Positions 1 to 8,697 of a stretch of 35,698 nt of DNA are shown here, in pieces. The notes below the pieces were generated by a model. The model did not search any database, was not told where the DNA came from, and saw only the letters and a list, made by a program, of their open reading frames with translations. Position 1 is the first letter of the stretch. Every line of letters starts with the position of its first letter. The position numbers were made by a program, and so were the translations under genes. Origin of the DNA: Desulfobacteraceae bacterium (GTDB taxonomy: Bacteria; Desulfobacterota; Desulfobacteria; Desulfobacterales; RPRI01); assembly GCA_003818505.1 (NCBI GenBank), contig RPRI01000041.1, positions 1 through 35,698 of the forward strand. The letters run 5' to 3'.

Positions 1-927
1 AATTATGAAAAAGCAATAGAGGTATGGCAGAGTTACAGAAACAGAGTCCAGCCCCTTATTGAAGGAGAAATCAGGCGGCAGCTTACATTGCTTCAGATTG
101 CTCATAGCCACAAGGTGGCTGCCAAGGTTCTGGCTGAAGAAAAAAAACTGTCGGCGTTGAAACCGGATTCAAATACAGTTGCTGTTTGTTATTACCAGGA
201 TCTTTCACCGGATAAGAGCCTTCGTGCTTTCCAGAAAGGGCTTGCATCTATGGTAATAACTGATCTGTCAAAGATTAAATCCATCAAAGTCATTGAAAGG
301 GTCAGGTTACAGGCATTGTTAGAAGAGATGAAACTCGGGCAGACTGGTATTGTGGATCCGAAAACTGCTCCAAGAGTAGGCAAGCTTCTTGGGGCTGAAA
401 ACATGATAGTCGGAAACCTCTCTTCCGGAAGTATAAGAGCTGTAACTACACTGGCTTCCTCAGGAAAAGGAAATATTAAAGGATCAGCTTCCGTTTCTGT
501 TGATAAGGATAAATTTTTCGAGCTTCCGATGATCATTGTAAGGGATACAGCAAAAATCCTTGGGATGACTTTATCCGATTATGAAAGCAAAGAAATCGGC
601 GTTCCGCATACAAAAGCATATAAGGCTCTGATTTATTATGGTAATGCTCTTGATGCCCTTGATTCGGGAAATTGGAAAGAAGCAAAAGACTTTTTCGCCA
701 TGTCTCTGAAGGAAGATCCTCTTTTCATCCTTGCACAGAAGGGAGCCGATTCATGTCCCGGATCAGGTTCTCCGGGTGTGGGCGCAATATCAGGCATGTC
801 GGCTGCTCAATTTTCAGCGGTTTCTGAAGCAGGATTAAGCGTAGCCGAGACTTCTCAAGCAGCTTCCGATAAAGAAGCTGCGGACGCAGGCAAAGGCGGA
901 GGTGGAGGCGGAGGCGGAGGCCATTAA
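1..927 (+). CDS. CsgG/FlgO-like protein with TPR-like segment and poly-Gly tail (5' partial)
   Basis: The frame is open from the first base, so the N-terminus lies outside the window; a TTG at 88 is in frame but has no reason to be the start. The core runs from a VAVCYYQDLS-type strand through VITDLSKIKSIKVIERVRLQALLEEM and GKLLGAENMIVGNL, the usual pattern of CsgG/FlgO-like domains (curli secretion channel or related periplasmic lipoproteins). It is followed by a short TPR-like helical pair (YYGNALDALDSGNWKEAKDFF) and a low-complexity tail that is Ser/Ala-rich and ends in nine glycines and a histidine. The next two genes share the CsgG-like theme, so this is probably one envelope-associated gene set. 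The exact role is unknown. Family assignment is by pattern only; the tail is unusual for CsgG itself. Confidence 0.75.
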   Translation, partial: NYEKAIEVWQSYRNRVQPLIEGEIRRQLTLLQIAHSHKVAAKVLAEEKKLSALKPDSNTVAVCYYQDLSPDKSLRAFQKGLASMVITDLSKIKSIKVIERVRLQALLEEMKLGQTGIVDPKTAPRVGKLLGAENMIVGNLSSGSIRAVTTLASSGKGNIKGSASVSVDKDKFFELPMIIVRDTAKILGMTLSDYESKEIGVPHTKAYKALIYYGNALDALDSGNWKEAKDFFAMSLKEDPLFILAQKGADSCPGSGSPGVGAISGMSAAQFSAVSEAGLSVAETSQAASDKEAADAGKGGGGGGGGGH

Positions 928-949
928 TGGAATAATTCCATGGTTAATG
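922..949 (+). terminator. Stem-loop overlapping the stop codon of the first CsgG-like gene
   Basis: The arms CATTAATGGAAT and ATTCCAT-gg-TTAATG can pair over 12 or more positions with a 2-base bulge and a one-base centre, starting inside the last codons. No T-run follows, so it may be a 3' stabilising structure or weak terminator rather than a classical intrinsic one. Confidence 0.4.
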
Positions 950-1052
950 AAAGCCGGAAAAAATAAGGATAATCTCAAAAAGAATTGTTGATTTTTATTG
1001 GGATTCAAAGATTCAAATGCAATGTAGTGAAGCATAAGCGCTCAATGATGAA

Positions 1053-1073
1053 TATATTGCCTAACAATATAAT
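1053..1073 (+). promoter_or_regulatory. Inverted repeat overlapping a -10-like box before the second CsgG-like gene
   Basis: TATATTG and CAATATA form a perfect 7-base inverted repeat with a 5-base gap. The right arm runs into TATAAT at 1068-1073, 15 bases before the ATG and upstream of a GAAGGAAG Shine-Dalgarno. No good -35 box is seen. It could be an operator on a promoter, or only an AT-rich hairpin. Confidence 0.35.
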
Positions 1074-1088
1074 ACGAAGGAAGCTTTA

Positions 1089-1811
1089 ATGAATAGACTT
1101 TGTATGCTTGCCATTATAACCATTCTTTTTGTTATTATCCTTTTTGTCGGATGCGCCGGAGTAAAGAAGGAGGATATTAAAGTCAAAGATGAGCTTGCAG
1201 CCGTTGTGAATCAGGTTCCTAAAACAATGGCGGTTCTGCCTTTTGAAAACAATTCGGTGACTGATCCGGATCGGCATGCCCCTTTAAGCAAGGGCCTTTC
1301 GGCCATGCTTATTACAGATCTTAAAAACAGCAGCACATCGCTTCAGCTTATCGAAAGGGATAAGATCCAGGCCCTGTTGAAAGAAATTGCGCTGAGCCAG
1401 AGCGGAAGCGTGGACCAATCAACTGCGGTAAGAGCCGGCAAAATACTAGGCGCGCAATCGATTGTTTTCGGTTCTTTCATGGTGCTTGGAAATCAGGTGC
1501 GAATGGATGTAAGGATCATAAAAGTTGAAACAAGCGAGGTAGTAATGGCGGAATCTATTGCGGGAGATAGCGGCGGTATTATTAATTTAGCCATGGAGCT
1601 CGCCGGAAAGATAGCTAGATCAATGAAAGTGACTTTTAACCCTCCCTCGGTAAAGAGTGAAGGGGATATAAATGCCGCCCTTTATTTTTCGAAAGGACTT
1701 GATGCACTGGACCGGGGTGATAAGAAGGATGCAAGAAGATTGTTTTCAAAATGTATTGAACTTGACTCTGCATATAAAACGCAGGTTGATAATGTGAAAG
1801 GTTTAAACTGA
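1089..1811 (+). CDS. CsgG-family lipoprotein
   Basis: 240 residues. A hydrophobic signal peptide ends in the lipobox VGCA (Cys near residue 22), so it should be lipid-anchored. The body (about residues 45-190) has the CsgG-like pattern MAVLPFENNSVTDPD, GLSAMLITDLKNSS, LIERDKIQALLKEIALSQSG, RAGKILGAQSIVFGSF and VRMDVRIIKVETSEVV. A TPR-like helical hairpin (ALYFSKGLDALDRGDKKDA) closes the protein. CsgG proteins form outer-membrane export pores, and shorter relatives such as FlgO sit around the flagellar base; which applies here cannot be told. A good Shine-Dalgarno (GAAGGAAG) precedes the ATG. The stop overlaps the next start in TGATG, showing translational coupling. It resembles the preceding gene over its whole length, so the two look like diverged paralogues. 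Confidence 0.8.
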   Translation: MNRLCMLAIITILFVIILFVGCAGVKKEDIKVKDELAAVVNQVPKTMAVLPFENNSVTDPDRHAPLSKGLSAMLITDLKNSSTSLQLIERDKIQALLKEIALSQSGSVDQSTAVRAGKILGAQSIVFGSFMVLGNQVRMDVRIIKVETSEVVMAESIAGDSGGIINLAMELAGKIARSMKVTFNPPSVKSEGDINAALYFSKGLDALDRGDKKDARRLFSKCIELDSAYKTQVDNVKGLN

Positions 1812-2938
1812 TGAAAAGACTAACCTTACTTATATCTGTATTTGCTGGATTGCTGATCTTTTGCGGATGGGCTTTTGCTGAAGACAAGTTAATCGAGACA
1901 GAAGGTACAAGTTCCATATCGAGGGACGATGCTATACGCCAAGCCCAGCGTTCGGCAGTCGAGCAGGCAGTTGGTGTCTTTATCAATTCGCAGACAGAGG
2001 TTGAAAATTTTGAACTGAAAAAAGACAAGATATTTTCCAAAACACAGGGCTATATAAAAAGATTTTCGGTTTTAAAGGAAAAAAAAGAAGGGGACCTTTT
2101 CAGGATAGTCATAAATGCAACCGTTTCACTTGATAAAATCAAAGATGACCTTATTGCGATGAAGATTCTCCTTGATAGCATGGAACGCCCGAAACTCATG
2201 GTTCTTGTCGAAGAGGATTATAAGAGCATGGACAATCTCGGAATGGGCATTGCTTCAACCGAAATGTCCTCAATGCTTGGAGCAAAAGGTTTTGAGCTTG
2301 TGGATAAGTCTCAGGTCGATGCTGTCATGCATAATAACCAGGGAAGACAGGCACTGGCGGGGAATGCAAACGCAGCCAAGGCTCTCGGGCTAAAGTTCGG
2401 GGCTCAGTATGTTATTGTAGGAAAGGTGGTTGCCCAGGATGCGGGAGAAGCCTATCCCGACTCGGGGTTGAAATCAATACAGGCAAGTCTCCAGTTAAAG
2501 GTTATCCAGACACAGACGGGACTTATTCTGGGTTCTGTTGTGAAAAACGGTGTTTCAGCTCATATGAGCCCTCTTACCGGAGCTACAAATGCCATACAGA
2601 TGACTGTTCAAAAAGCTGTGGATGAATACATAGTTGATGCGATAACAAATTCCTTCCAGGGTTTCCTCAATAACGGATCTCCTCTTAAGCTGCATATAAC
2701 AGGAGTAAAATCTTTCCAGGACTCAAAAATGGTTATTACAACCATTGAAAAAATGGAAAAAGTTGCGAGCAGTAAAAAAGAAGGATGGAATAAAACCGGC
2801 GGCGTTCTTGTGCTCGATCTCCTTTACAAAGGGACAAGCGAGGAGCTTGCGGAAGTTCTCGACGGGAAAAAAATTGGCAGCGGAAAGATAGAGGTCGTTG
2901 ATGTGGCTCCAGAAAGACTCGACTGTAATTTAAAGTAA
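1811..2938 (+). CDS. FlgT/LPP20-like periplasmic protein with CsgG-like second domain
   Basis: 375 residues with a cleavable signal peptide (LLISVFAGLLIFCGWAFAED). Residues about 26-110 (EGTSSISRDDAIRQAQRSAVEQAVGVFI, then TQGYIKRFSVL and FRIVINATVSLDKI) match the pattern of the N-terminal FlgT/LPP20-type domain. From about residue 130 a CsgG-like fold follows (LMVLVEEDYKS, MSSMLGAKGFELVDKSQVDAV, AAKALGLKFGAQYVIVGKVV). FlgT in Vibrio shapes the flagellar H-ring; here no flagellar genes are in view, so a flagellar role is not supported. It is translationally coupled to the preceding gene by a one-base overlap (TGATG) and probably works in the same envelope complex. Function unknown. Confidence 0.7.
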   Translation: MKRLTLLISVFAGLLIFCGWAFAEDKLIETEGTSSISRDDAIRQAQRSAVEQAVGVFINSQTEVENFELKKDKIFSKTQGYIKRFSVLKEKKEGDLFRIVINATVSLDKIKDDLIAMKILLDSMERPKLMVLVEEDYKSMDNLGMGIASTEMSSMLGAKGFELVDKSQVDAVMHNNQGRQALAGNANAAKALGLKFGAQYVIVGKVVAQDAGEAYPDSGLKSIQASLQLKVIQTQTGLILGSVVKNGVSAHMSPLTGATNAIQMTVQKAVDEYIVDAITNSFQGFLNNGSPLKLHITGVKSFQDSKMVITTIEKMEKVASSKKEGWNKTGGVLVLDLLYKGTSEELAEVLDGKKIGSGKIEVVDVAPERLDCNLK

Positions 2939-3074
2939 AATCTGATGAGCTCGTAAAAGAATAATTTTATTCTGTTGAAATATATCTGATCAATGGCCAT
3001 AACACAACACGGCGGATGTCAGTTATTCGCAGATCCCGCATCAGGCTGGCGGGGAATATGCCAGCTCTTTCGGT

Positions 3075-4703
3075 TCAGGGATCTAAAACCTTGATACTTC
3101 GAATTGCGTCGGAATGGACTGGAACAAATTCAGGAACATTTGCCGCATAACCCTGATCGTTGAAACGTGAGAGGAGGACTGGCTGTGTGTCTTTTCCTTC
3201 CTCATCAACATGGGTAAGAAAAATTTCTGTATAGGGCCCGTTAACCTTGGAACTGAACAGAAGCCATCGGCCGTTAGACGACCAACTGTGCCAGGAATTG
3301 AAAAAATTCCGGTTACACTGCATCTGCCTTGCCTCACCTCCTCCGGCGGGAACGATCCAGAGATTGCTGTCCGGCTGGAGCATTATCCCCGAACGGCTCT
3401 TGGTATAAACGACCCATTTCCCATCCGGAGAATAGCGGGGAAAGTAATTGCTCATGCTATTTCCGGATGCTCCTTTAATGGGTTCGGCGGTGCCGCCACA
3501 CCCATTATTAAATGGAATTCTGTAAAGATCGAACCGGATGTTGTAAAGTTCATTCAACTGGTGAATATTTCTGTTCTCGAACACTGTCGTAACGTTCCGG
3601 ATGTTACTGTGCAACTCGTTTTTCGTCTTTGCCTGGCAGAAGAGAAGGTGCTTCTCGTCCGGGCTCCAGACCGGGTTTGCCTGTACATAGCTGTAATCGC
3701 TGGCACCAGGTAGAAGTTGTATCGAACCGCTGACTGAGTCATATATTGCAATAACACCGAAAGTTGGGAAAAAAAGCTGCGAATATGCTGCGTCATTCAT
3801 CACTGCAGCGTAAGAAATCTCGTTCACAGACGCGGCGGCATATCGGCCAGAAGGAGACATACGGCCAAAAAGTCCCCGCGTAGGAGGTATGACACCTCTC
3901 CTCGGAAAATCGCTCCATGTAAAAAAATCCTCTTTCTTAAGAATGATTTCTTTACGGACTGGCGTAATAAACTGGGCGCCATTGTCGTTACCGTAATTAT
4001 ATTCCATGCTTAGCCATTTCCCATCGGAAGAAAATACATGGCAACTGGCACAGACGGATATACCTGTCATAACTGTAGCCGGTTTTTCGTAAGAGGAAAT
4101 GTCGCCGAGACGCCACCGGGTCTTCTCAAAGCTCTTGCTTGCAACAGCAAAAGGGATGGGAATCTGACGGAAGAAAACGGAATCGCCTACAGAGTCCTTG
4201 GATGTTCCTATTGAAATAGCGTGTTCGGATAGAATGATTCCCGATTCTCTGTCCGTGAGGCTGTAAACGGAAAGGATCGCCATCTTTTCCTTTGAATGAT
4301 CTTTAATGGTTTCCCAGGTTCTCCTTTCGGGCATCCATGACCGTTGATTCGTCAGAATGAAAATGGGTTTTCGCCCATCCTCAAACTTAATGGAAACGAG
4401 CCAGAACCGGGACCGTGGATCCTCATCTTTCCACGTGACCGTCGGGGAAGCAATCTCCGGAGGAAAGATAGAACCGTTGTAAGGATAAGTTATAAGAAGT
4501 GTCCCGTCGGGAGGGGAGGCTTTTTTCGAAGTTGTTTCCACACGTGAGGCGAGGGCTTCAAGTTCATAATAATAAAGACCTGATTCTTTTTCACCGCTGT
4601 CCCATAAAGCCACTTTTTGAAAAGAGCACTGGAGAAGAAAACATACAAGAAAAAAAGAGGCAGCAGTTAAAAAAAACTTTTGATATGTAATTTTATTTTT
4701 CAT
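3075..4703 (-). CDS. Lipoprotein with single heme c motif and WD40/TolB-like beta-propeller
   Basis: The frame extends further upstream, but ATG at 4703 is preferred because it opens a clean lipoprotein signal peptide with lipobox LLQC (Cys26); 542 residues result. A single CASCH heme-binding motif lies at residues 218-222, directly followed by SSDGKWLSMEYN. The rest is a run of propeller blades with the PD40/TolB signatures NPVWSPDEKHLLF, FPRYSPDGKWVVYTKSRSG, NLWIVPAGGGEARQM and WSSNGRWLLFSS. It should face the periplasm or outer surface and carry one c-type heme, so an electron-transfer or redox-sensing part is inferred. It is divergent from the toroid/DUF362 pair with a 146-base shared promoter region, which suggests a joint task. 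No specific substrate is visible. Confidence 0.7.
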   Translation of the reverse strand: MKNKITYQKFFLTAASFFLVCFLLQCSFQKVALWDSGEKESGLYYYELEALASRVETTSKKASPPDGTLLITYPYNGSIFPPEIASPTVTWKDEDPRSRFWLVSIKFEDGRKPIFILTNQRSWMPERRTWETIKDHSKEKMAILSVYSLTDRESGIILSEHAISIGTSKDSVGDSVFFRQIPIPFAVASKSFEKTRWRLGDISSYEKPATVMTGISVCASCHVFSSDGKWLSMEYNYGNDNGAQFITPVRKEIILKKEDFFTWSDFPRRGVIPPTRGLFGRMSPSGRYAAASVNEISYAAVMNDAAYSQLFFPTFGVIAIYDSVSGSIQLLPGASDYSYVQANPVWSPDEKHLLFCQAKTKNELHSNIRNVTTVFENRNIHQLNELYNIRFDLYRIPFNNGCGGTAEPIKGASGNSMSNYFPRYSPDGKWVVYTKSRSGIMLQPDSNLWIVPAGGGEARQMQCNRNFFNSWHSWSSNGRWLLFSSKVNGPYTEIFLTHVDEEGKDTQPVLLSRFNDQGYAANVPEFVPVHSDAIRSIKVLDP

Positions 4704-4773
4704 GATGTCAGGTTCCAAATTTCTGTTACTAATAAGCATAAAATGAATAGCTTTATGTGTCAATGACATATAT

Positions 4774-4783
4774 CCGATATCGG
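4774..4783. promoter_or_regulatory. Palindrome in the divergent promoter region
   Basis: CCGATATCGG is a perfect 10-base palindrome in the middle of the 146-base gap between the divergent heme-propeller and toroid genes. A TTGACA lies at about 4805-4810, but no convincing -10 follows. It is a candidate operator by position only. Confidence 0.3.
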
Positions 4784-4849
4784 TGTATTTCCAAGAATAT
4801 TTATATTGACAGAAAAATACATAAATATTAGCGTCTGTTAGGAATAAAT

Positions 4850-5737
4850 ATGGATTCGGATAGACTAATTCCAAAATGCATTGATATAATTATAAGTCGG
4901 TCGTTGAAAGGAGGAGGGTTTGCCCAGCGGCAAAATGGCAAGTTCCGGCCTGACGTGACTGCATGGAGCATCCTCGCTCTGTCTACAGGAAATATTTACC
5001 GGAATTTAATTGGAAATGCGTGCAATCGTCTTGCTGCGAGTCAGCTTATTGATGGCAGCATACCAGTAGCTGAAGATTTAGAGAATGCTTATTGGCCCAC
5101 CGCGTTGGCCGTTCTGGCATGGAAAAGAACCGGGGGGTACGAAAATGAAATTAAACGTGCAGCCAAATTTCTGATCAAAACATCGGGCCTTCACTTTCCC
5201 AGGGAGAAAAATTCTCCTTACGGACATGATACTTCAATACGGGGATGGTCCTGGATTGAAAACACCCATTCATGGATTGAGCCGACATCAATGGCGATCC
5301 TTGCATTGAAGGCAACTGGCAACGCAGGTCATGACCGCGTTCAGGAAGCGGTTCGAATGATTCTGGACAGAAAGCTCCCCGCTGGCGGATGGAACTATGG
5401 TAATCCTACGGTATTCAACCGGGAACTTTCACCAACGCCGGAACATACAGGTCTGGCGCTCAGCGCATTGTCGGATTTTGTTCACTACTATGAAATTGCG
5501 AAAAGCATAGATTACCTAAATAAAGAATTATCAATTCTGCAAACGCCTCTTTCGCTCTGTTGGGGGATTTTTGGTCTCGGGGCATGGTCAGTTAAAATCA
5601 GAGGTAAATGCGAGCGCATTTTGAATTCTTTATCATTACAGCGAAGATACGGCCATTATGATACTTTGCTGCTATCGCAGTTGGTAATTGCGTATAATAC
5701 GGAAGGTAATCTTTCGTGGTTTATAATGCAGCCGTAA
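4850..5737 (+). CDS. Squalene-cyclase/prenyltransferase-like alpha-alpha toroid protein
   Basis: 295 residues, no signal peptide. At least four toroid repeats of the squalene/hopene cyclase and prenyltransferase type are visible: GGFAQRQNGKFRPDVTAWSILAL, DGSIPVAEDLENAYWPTALAVLAW, GWSWIENTHSWIEPTSMAILAL and GGWNYGNPTVFNRELSPTPEHTGLALSAL. The protein is less than half the length of a hopene cyclase and lacks the DxDD acid motif that starts cyclisation, so a triterpene cyclase is unlikely. It may bind a lipid or glycan, or have a lyase-like role. It is followed 36 bases later by the DUF362 gene (probable operon) and is divergent from the heme-propeller gene. Function unknown. Confidence 0.7.
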   Translation: MDSDRLIPKCIDIIISRSLKGGGFAQRQNGKFRPDVTAWSILALSTGNIYRNLIGNACNRLAASQLIDGSIPVAEDLENAYWPTALAVLAWKRTGGYENEIKRAAKFLIKTSGLHFPREKNSPYGHDTSIRGWSWIENTHSWIEPTSMAILALKATGNAGHDRVQEAVRMILDRKLPAGGWNYGNPTVFNRELSPTPEHTGLALSALSDFVHYYEIAKSIDYLNKELSILQTPLSLCWGIFGLGAWSVKIRGKCERILNSLSLQRRYGHYDTLLLSQLVIAYNTEGNLSWFIMQP

Positions 5738-5773
5738 TTTGCCGGAGATCTCAAAATTTCGAAAGTACTGGAA

Positions 5774-6826
5774 ATGGACGATGAGTATCGGGTGATAGAA
5801 AATTCACCTGAAATTTGGACAAGACGCAAGTTTCTGAAAGTGGCTGGTGCAACAGCAGTATCCGGTGCTGTGATAGCTGCTGGTGCTGCTGCAGAAGGTA
5901 TCATACCGGGGTATTTTACAGGAAACAGAGAACTCAGAGCTTCAGTTTTTATCGCTTCGGTATCCGGCTATGATCAGAATATTCGCAAGGTAATTCTTTC
6001 CGGATTCAGGGAACTCGGGATACGCACGGAGGTGATAAAGGGTAAAAGAATTCTCTTGAAGCCTAACTTGGTTAAGCCTCAAAAGCATCTTGAGCACATC
6101 TATACTCACCCATTAGTCATTCGCGGGGCAGTTGAAGCGTTTTTGAGCATGGGAGCGGCTGAAGTTTTTGTTGCCGAGGCCTCCGGACATGGACGTGATT
6201 CATTTATTGATCTCGAAGAATCCGGGCTTGCAGATATATTATATGAAGACAGAATTCCTTTTGTGGATTTGAACGAGAGTTCAGTTGTTAAAGCCAGAAA
6301 TCAGGGTCAAACATCTCAATTGGAATATTTTTATTTCCCTGAAGAGATTTACAAAGCGGACATTGTTGTATCAATGCCCAAAATGAAAACCCACCACTGG
6401 GCAGGAGTGACACTGTCCATGAAAAACATGTTCGGCGTCATGCCGGGTATCGTTTATGGCTGGCCAAAGAATTTGCTGCACTGGGCCGGCATCAATGAGT
6501 GCATATATGACATCAATGCCACTTTCAAGCCACAGCTCGCTATTGTTGATGGAATTGTCGGCATGGAAGGCGACGGCCCGATCATGGGTGACCCCATCCG
6601 TTCGAATGTAATTATTATGGGACTTAACTCTCCGGCTGTTGATGCCACCTGCACCAGAATCATGGGCATAGAACCAAATAAAATCCGCTATCTGAAATAT
6701 GCTTCCGGGAAAATCGGTCCCATAAGCGAGGCAGAGATTGAGCAGCGTGGAGAGACTGTTACAGGAGTTCAGAAGTACTTCAAGCTTATTGAAAGTATCC
6801 CTGTATTAAATGGGTTAAGACTATAG
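5774..6826 (+). CDS. Tat-exported DUF362 protein
   Basis: 350 residues. The N-terminus carries a twin-arginine signal (TRRKFLK, Arg17-Arg18, followed by an Ala/Gly-rich hydrophobic stretch), so it is predicted to be exported folded, often a sign of a cofactor. The body matches DUF362: KRILLKPNLVKP, HPLVIRGAVEAFLSMGAAEVFVAEASG, ADIVVSMPKMKTHHWAGVTLSMKNMFGVMPG and VDGIVGMEGDGPIMG. Many DUF362 proteins carry a ferredoxin domain with two CxxCxxC clusters; none is present, so any cofactor is not a classical 4Fe-4S. It is probably co-transcribed with the toroid gene. Biochemical role of the family is not established. Confidence 0.8.
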   Translation: MDDEYRVIENSPEIWTRRKFLKVAGATAVSGAVIAAGAAAEGIIPGYFTGNRELRASVFIASVSGYDQNIRKVILSGFRELGIRTEVIKGKRILLKPNLVKPQKHLEHIYTHPLVIRGAVEAFLSMGAAEVFVAEASGHGRDSFIDLEESGLADILYEDRIPFVDLNESSVVKARNQGQTSQLEYFYFPEEIYKADIVVSMPKMKTHHWAGVTLSMKNMFGVMPGIVYGWPKNLLHWAGINECIYDINATFKPQLAIVDGIVGMEGDGPIMGDPIRSNVIIMGLNSPAVDATCTRIMGIEPNKIRYLKYASGKIGPISEAEIEQRGETVTGVQKYFKLIESIPVLNGLRL

Positions 6827-6903
6827 ATAGTCATAAGGCGCTGCGGGTGCACCAATGGATCTTAACGGGTTATTTTATGTATCAAGATATCTCTGGTTAG
6901 CAA

Positions 6904-6923
6904 TAACCTATAACCATAGGTTA
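6904..6923. repeat. Perfect stem-loop downstream of the DUF362 gene
   Basis: TAACCTAT and ATAGGTTA are perfect 8-base arms around an AACC loop, 77 bases after the DUF362 stop. No T-run follows on either strand, so this is either an operator-like palindrome or a weak terminator. The rest of the 284-base gap (6827-7110) shows no gene. Confidence 0.4.
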
Positions 6924-7110
6924 AAGTGTGTCAACGGTTAAAACGCTCGAAGAAACGCTGCAGGAGCGGCAGAAGTATTGTTCGGCCTTTCCAAAACATC
7001 GACCACAGCATGAAATGCCTTGTTAATCTTGACATACAAGCCGATTAATGCAATGCATGCTGCAAATCGTAAATAGCAAATTCATATTCATCAATCTTTC
7101 GTGAACCATA

Positions 7111-8616
7111 ATGGCTGAAAAAATCAAAACCAACTGGCGACCGGCTAAAAAGGCCCGTGCCGACATTTTTAGAGACATTGAGCGCCTGGCCGACCGTTTC
7201 CAGGATGCCATTTACCACTACGATCTGGAATCCCGGAATTTTCTTTTTCTGAACAAGGCCTTCAGGGAAATATTCCGCCTGCCAGCAAAGGCTGGACGCC
7301 GGGTTTCCGCCGAAAAGGTGATGCCGAACATTCACCCTGATGATCGCGACACAGTTCTTAATGCCATTTGTCAATCGATAGAAGTTGGTCTGAGTAAGGG
7401 CGAGGTGCAGTACCGCGTGGCCTATCCAGATGGGACAATTCGCTGGCTCCAGGACCGCTGGATTGTCCTGCGCGACCGCAAAGACGGCCAGCCCCTGTCA
7501 CTTGAAGGGGTCATTCGTGACAACACCGAAATGCGGATTGCCGACACACAACTGATCCAAAGCCGGGAAAAGGCCTTGATAGGAAGCTACATTGTACAGG
7601 ATGGAAAATTCCGATACGTCAACCCGGAGTTTGTCCGCATCACAGGCTTCAGTGAAAACGAACTGATGGGCACCGATCCTATGGATTTAGTACACGAAGA
7701 CTACCGCGACTACGTACGTCAAAACGCAGTGTCAATGCTCAAGGGTTACAGCGACACACCATACGTGTTTTGTGTGAGGGATAAAAACGGACAGACACAC
7801 TGGGTGCTGGAAACCGTTACTCCGGTGGCCCACGATGGCAGGCGCGCAGTTCTGGGCTATTTCATGGATATTTCCGAATTACGGCGCATGCAAGGCAACC
7901 TGTCGGCCCTGGGCCTGATGATCGGGACTATCTCCCACAGTCTCAAGGGCTGTCTAACCGGCCTGGATGCCAGTCTCTACCTCATCGAAACCGGCTTTTA
8001 CCGCAACAAACCGGCACGTATCGAGGAAGGTATCGATGTCACCAAACTTATGATTGACCGGATCCGCAAGCTCGTACTGGATATTCTCTATTACTCAAAG
8101 GAGAGGGAGTTAAAGCTGGAGAACCTTGAAGTGTGGCGCTTTGCCAAGGATCTGGCCGAATCCATGGAGGCACGGATCAGGGCTGCCAACATTGCCTTCG
8201 AAACCGATTTTTCAAAAAAAATCGGAAAATTCCGTGTTGACAACGATATCCTGCGGCCGGCCCTGATTAACATACTGGAAAATGCCATGGAGGCGTGCAT
8301 CGAAGACCAGCGATCCATTGAGCACCGTATAAGGTTTTGCGCCCACGGTGATGCAGATCAGGTAGTATTAGAGATTTCAGACAACGGTCCGGGCATGGAC
8401 GATGACCAGATCCACCGTATTTTTCAGCTTTTCTATTCTTCCAAAGGGACTAAAGGCACAGGCATAGGACTTTTTGTCACCCGCAAGGTAATCCGACAGC
8501 ACGGGGGATGCGTTACAGTGGAATCCAAACCCGGACATGGAGCGCGATTTGTTATCACACTGCCGCGCCATATGGTTGCCGCAGCCCTTCCTTTAAATGT
8601 TCAACAGACGAATTAA
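7111..8616 (+). CDS. PAS-PAS sensor histidine kinase (no receiver domain)
   Basis: 501 residues, soluble, no membrane segment. Two PAS domains: about residues 25-140 (PAS with PAC end EGVIRDNTE) and 155-255 (FRYVNPEFVRITGFSENELMG, GYFMDISELRR). The phosphoacceptor is His276 in ISHSLKG, an atypical H-box since the usual H-E is H-S. The HATPase part is complete: N-box NILENAMEA, G1 DNGPGMDD and G2 GTKGTGIGL. A cytoplasmic sensor is predicted. It has no receiver and no response-regulator neighbour, so its partner lies elsewhere. Codon use here is visibly richer in G+C (frequent CTG, GCC, CGC) than in flanking genes, which suggests separate origin. No clear Shine-Dalgarno precedes the ATG. Confidence 0.85.
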   Translation: MAEKIKTNWRPAKKARADIFRDIERLADRFQDAIYHYDLESRNFLFLNKAFREIFRLPAKAGRRVSAEKVMPNIHPDDRDTVLNAICQSIEVGLSKGEVQYRVAYPDGTIRWLQDRWIVLRDRKDGQPLSLEGVIRDNTEMRIADTQLIQSREKALIGSYIVQDGKFRYVNPEFVRITGFSENELMGTDPMDLVHEDYRDYVRQNAVSMLKGYSDTPYVFCVRDKNGQTHWVLETVTPVAHDGRRAVLGYFMDISELRRMQGNLSALGLMIGTISHSLKGCLTGLDASLYLIETGFYRNKPARIEEGIDVTKLMIDRIRKLVLDILYYSKERELKLENLEVWRFAKDLAESMEARIRAANIAFETDFSKKIGKFRVDNDILRPALINILENAMEACIEDQRSIEHRIRFCAHGDADQVVLEISDNGPGMDDDQIHRIFQLFYSSKGTKGTGIGLFVTRKVIRQHGGCVTVESKPGHGARFVITLPRHMVAAALPLNVQQTN

Positions 8617-8697
8617 GCGTATGAAGATAAAGAAGCGTCTGAGAAACGGTCAGAGAAAGATCCACATGCCCGAACGTTCGGAATGATATTATTTAAA

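Noticed and set aside
4704-4874. N-terminal extension of the heme-propeller protein to 4874
   Set aside because: It would bury the lipoprotein signal inside the chain and overlap the start of the divergent toroid gene.
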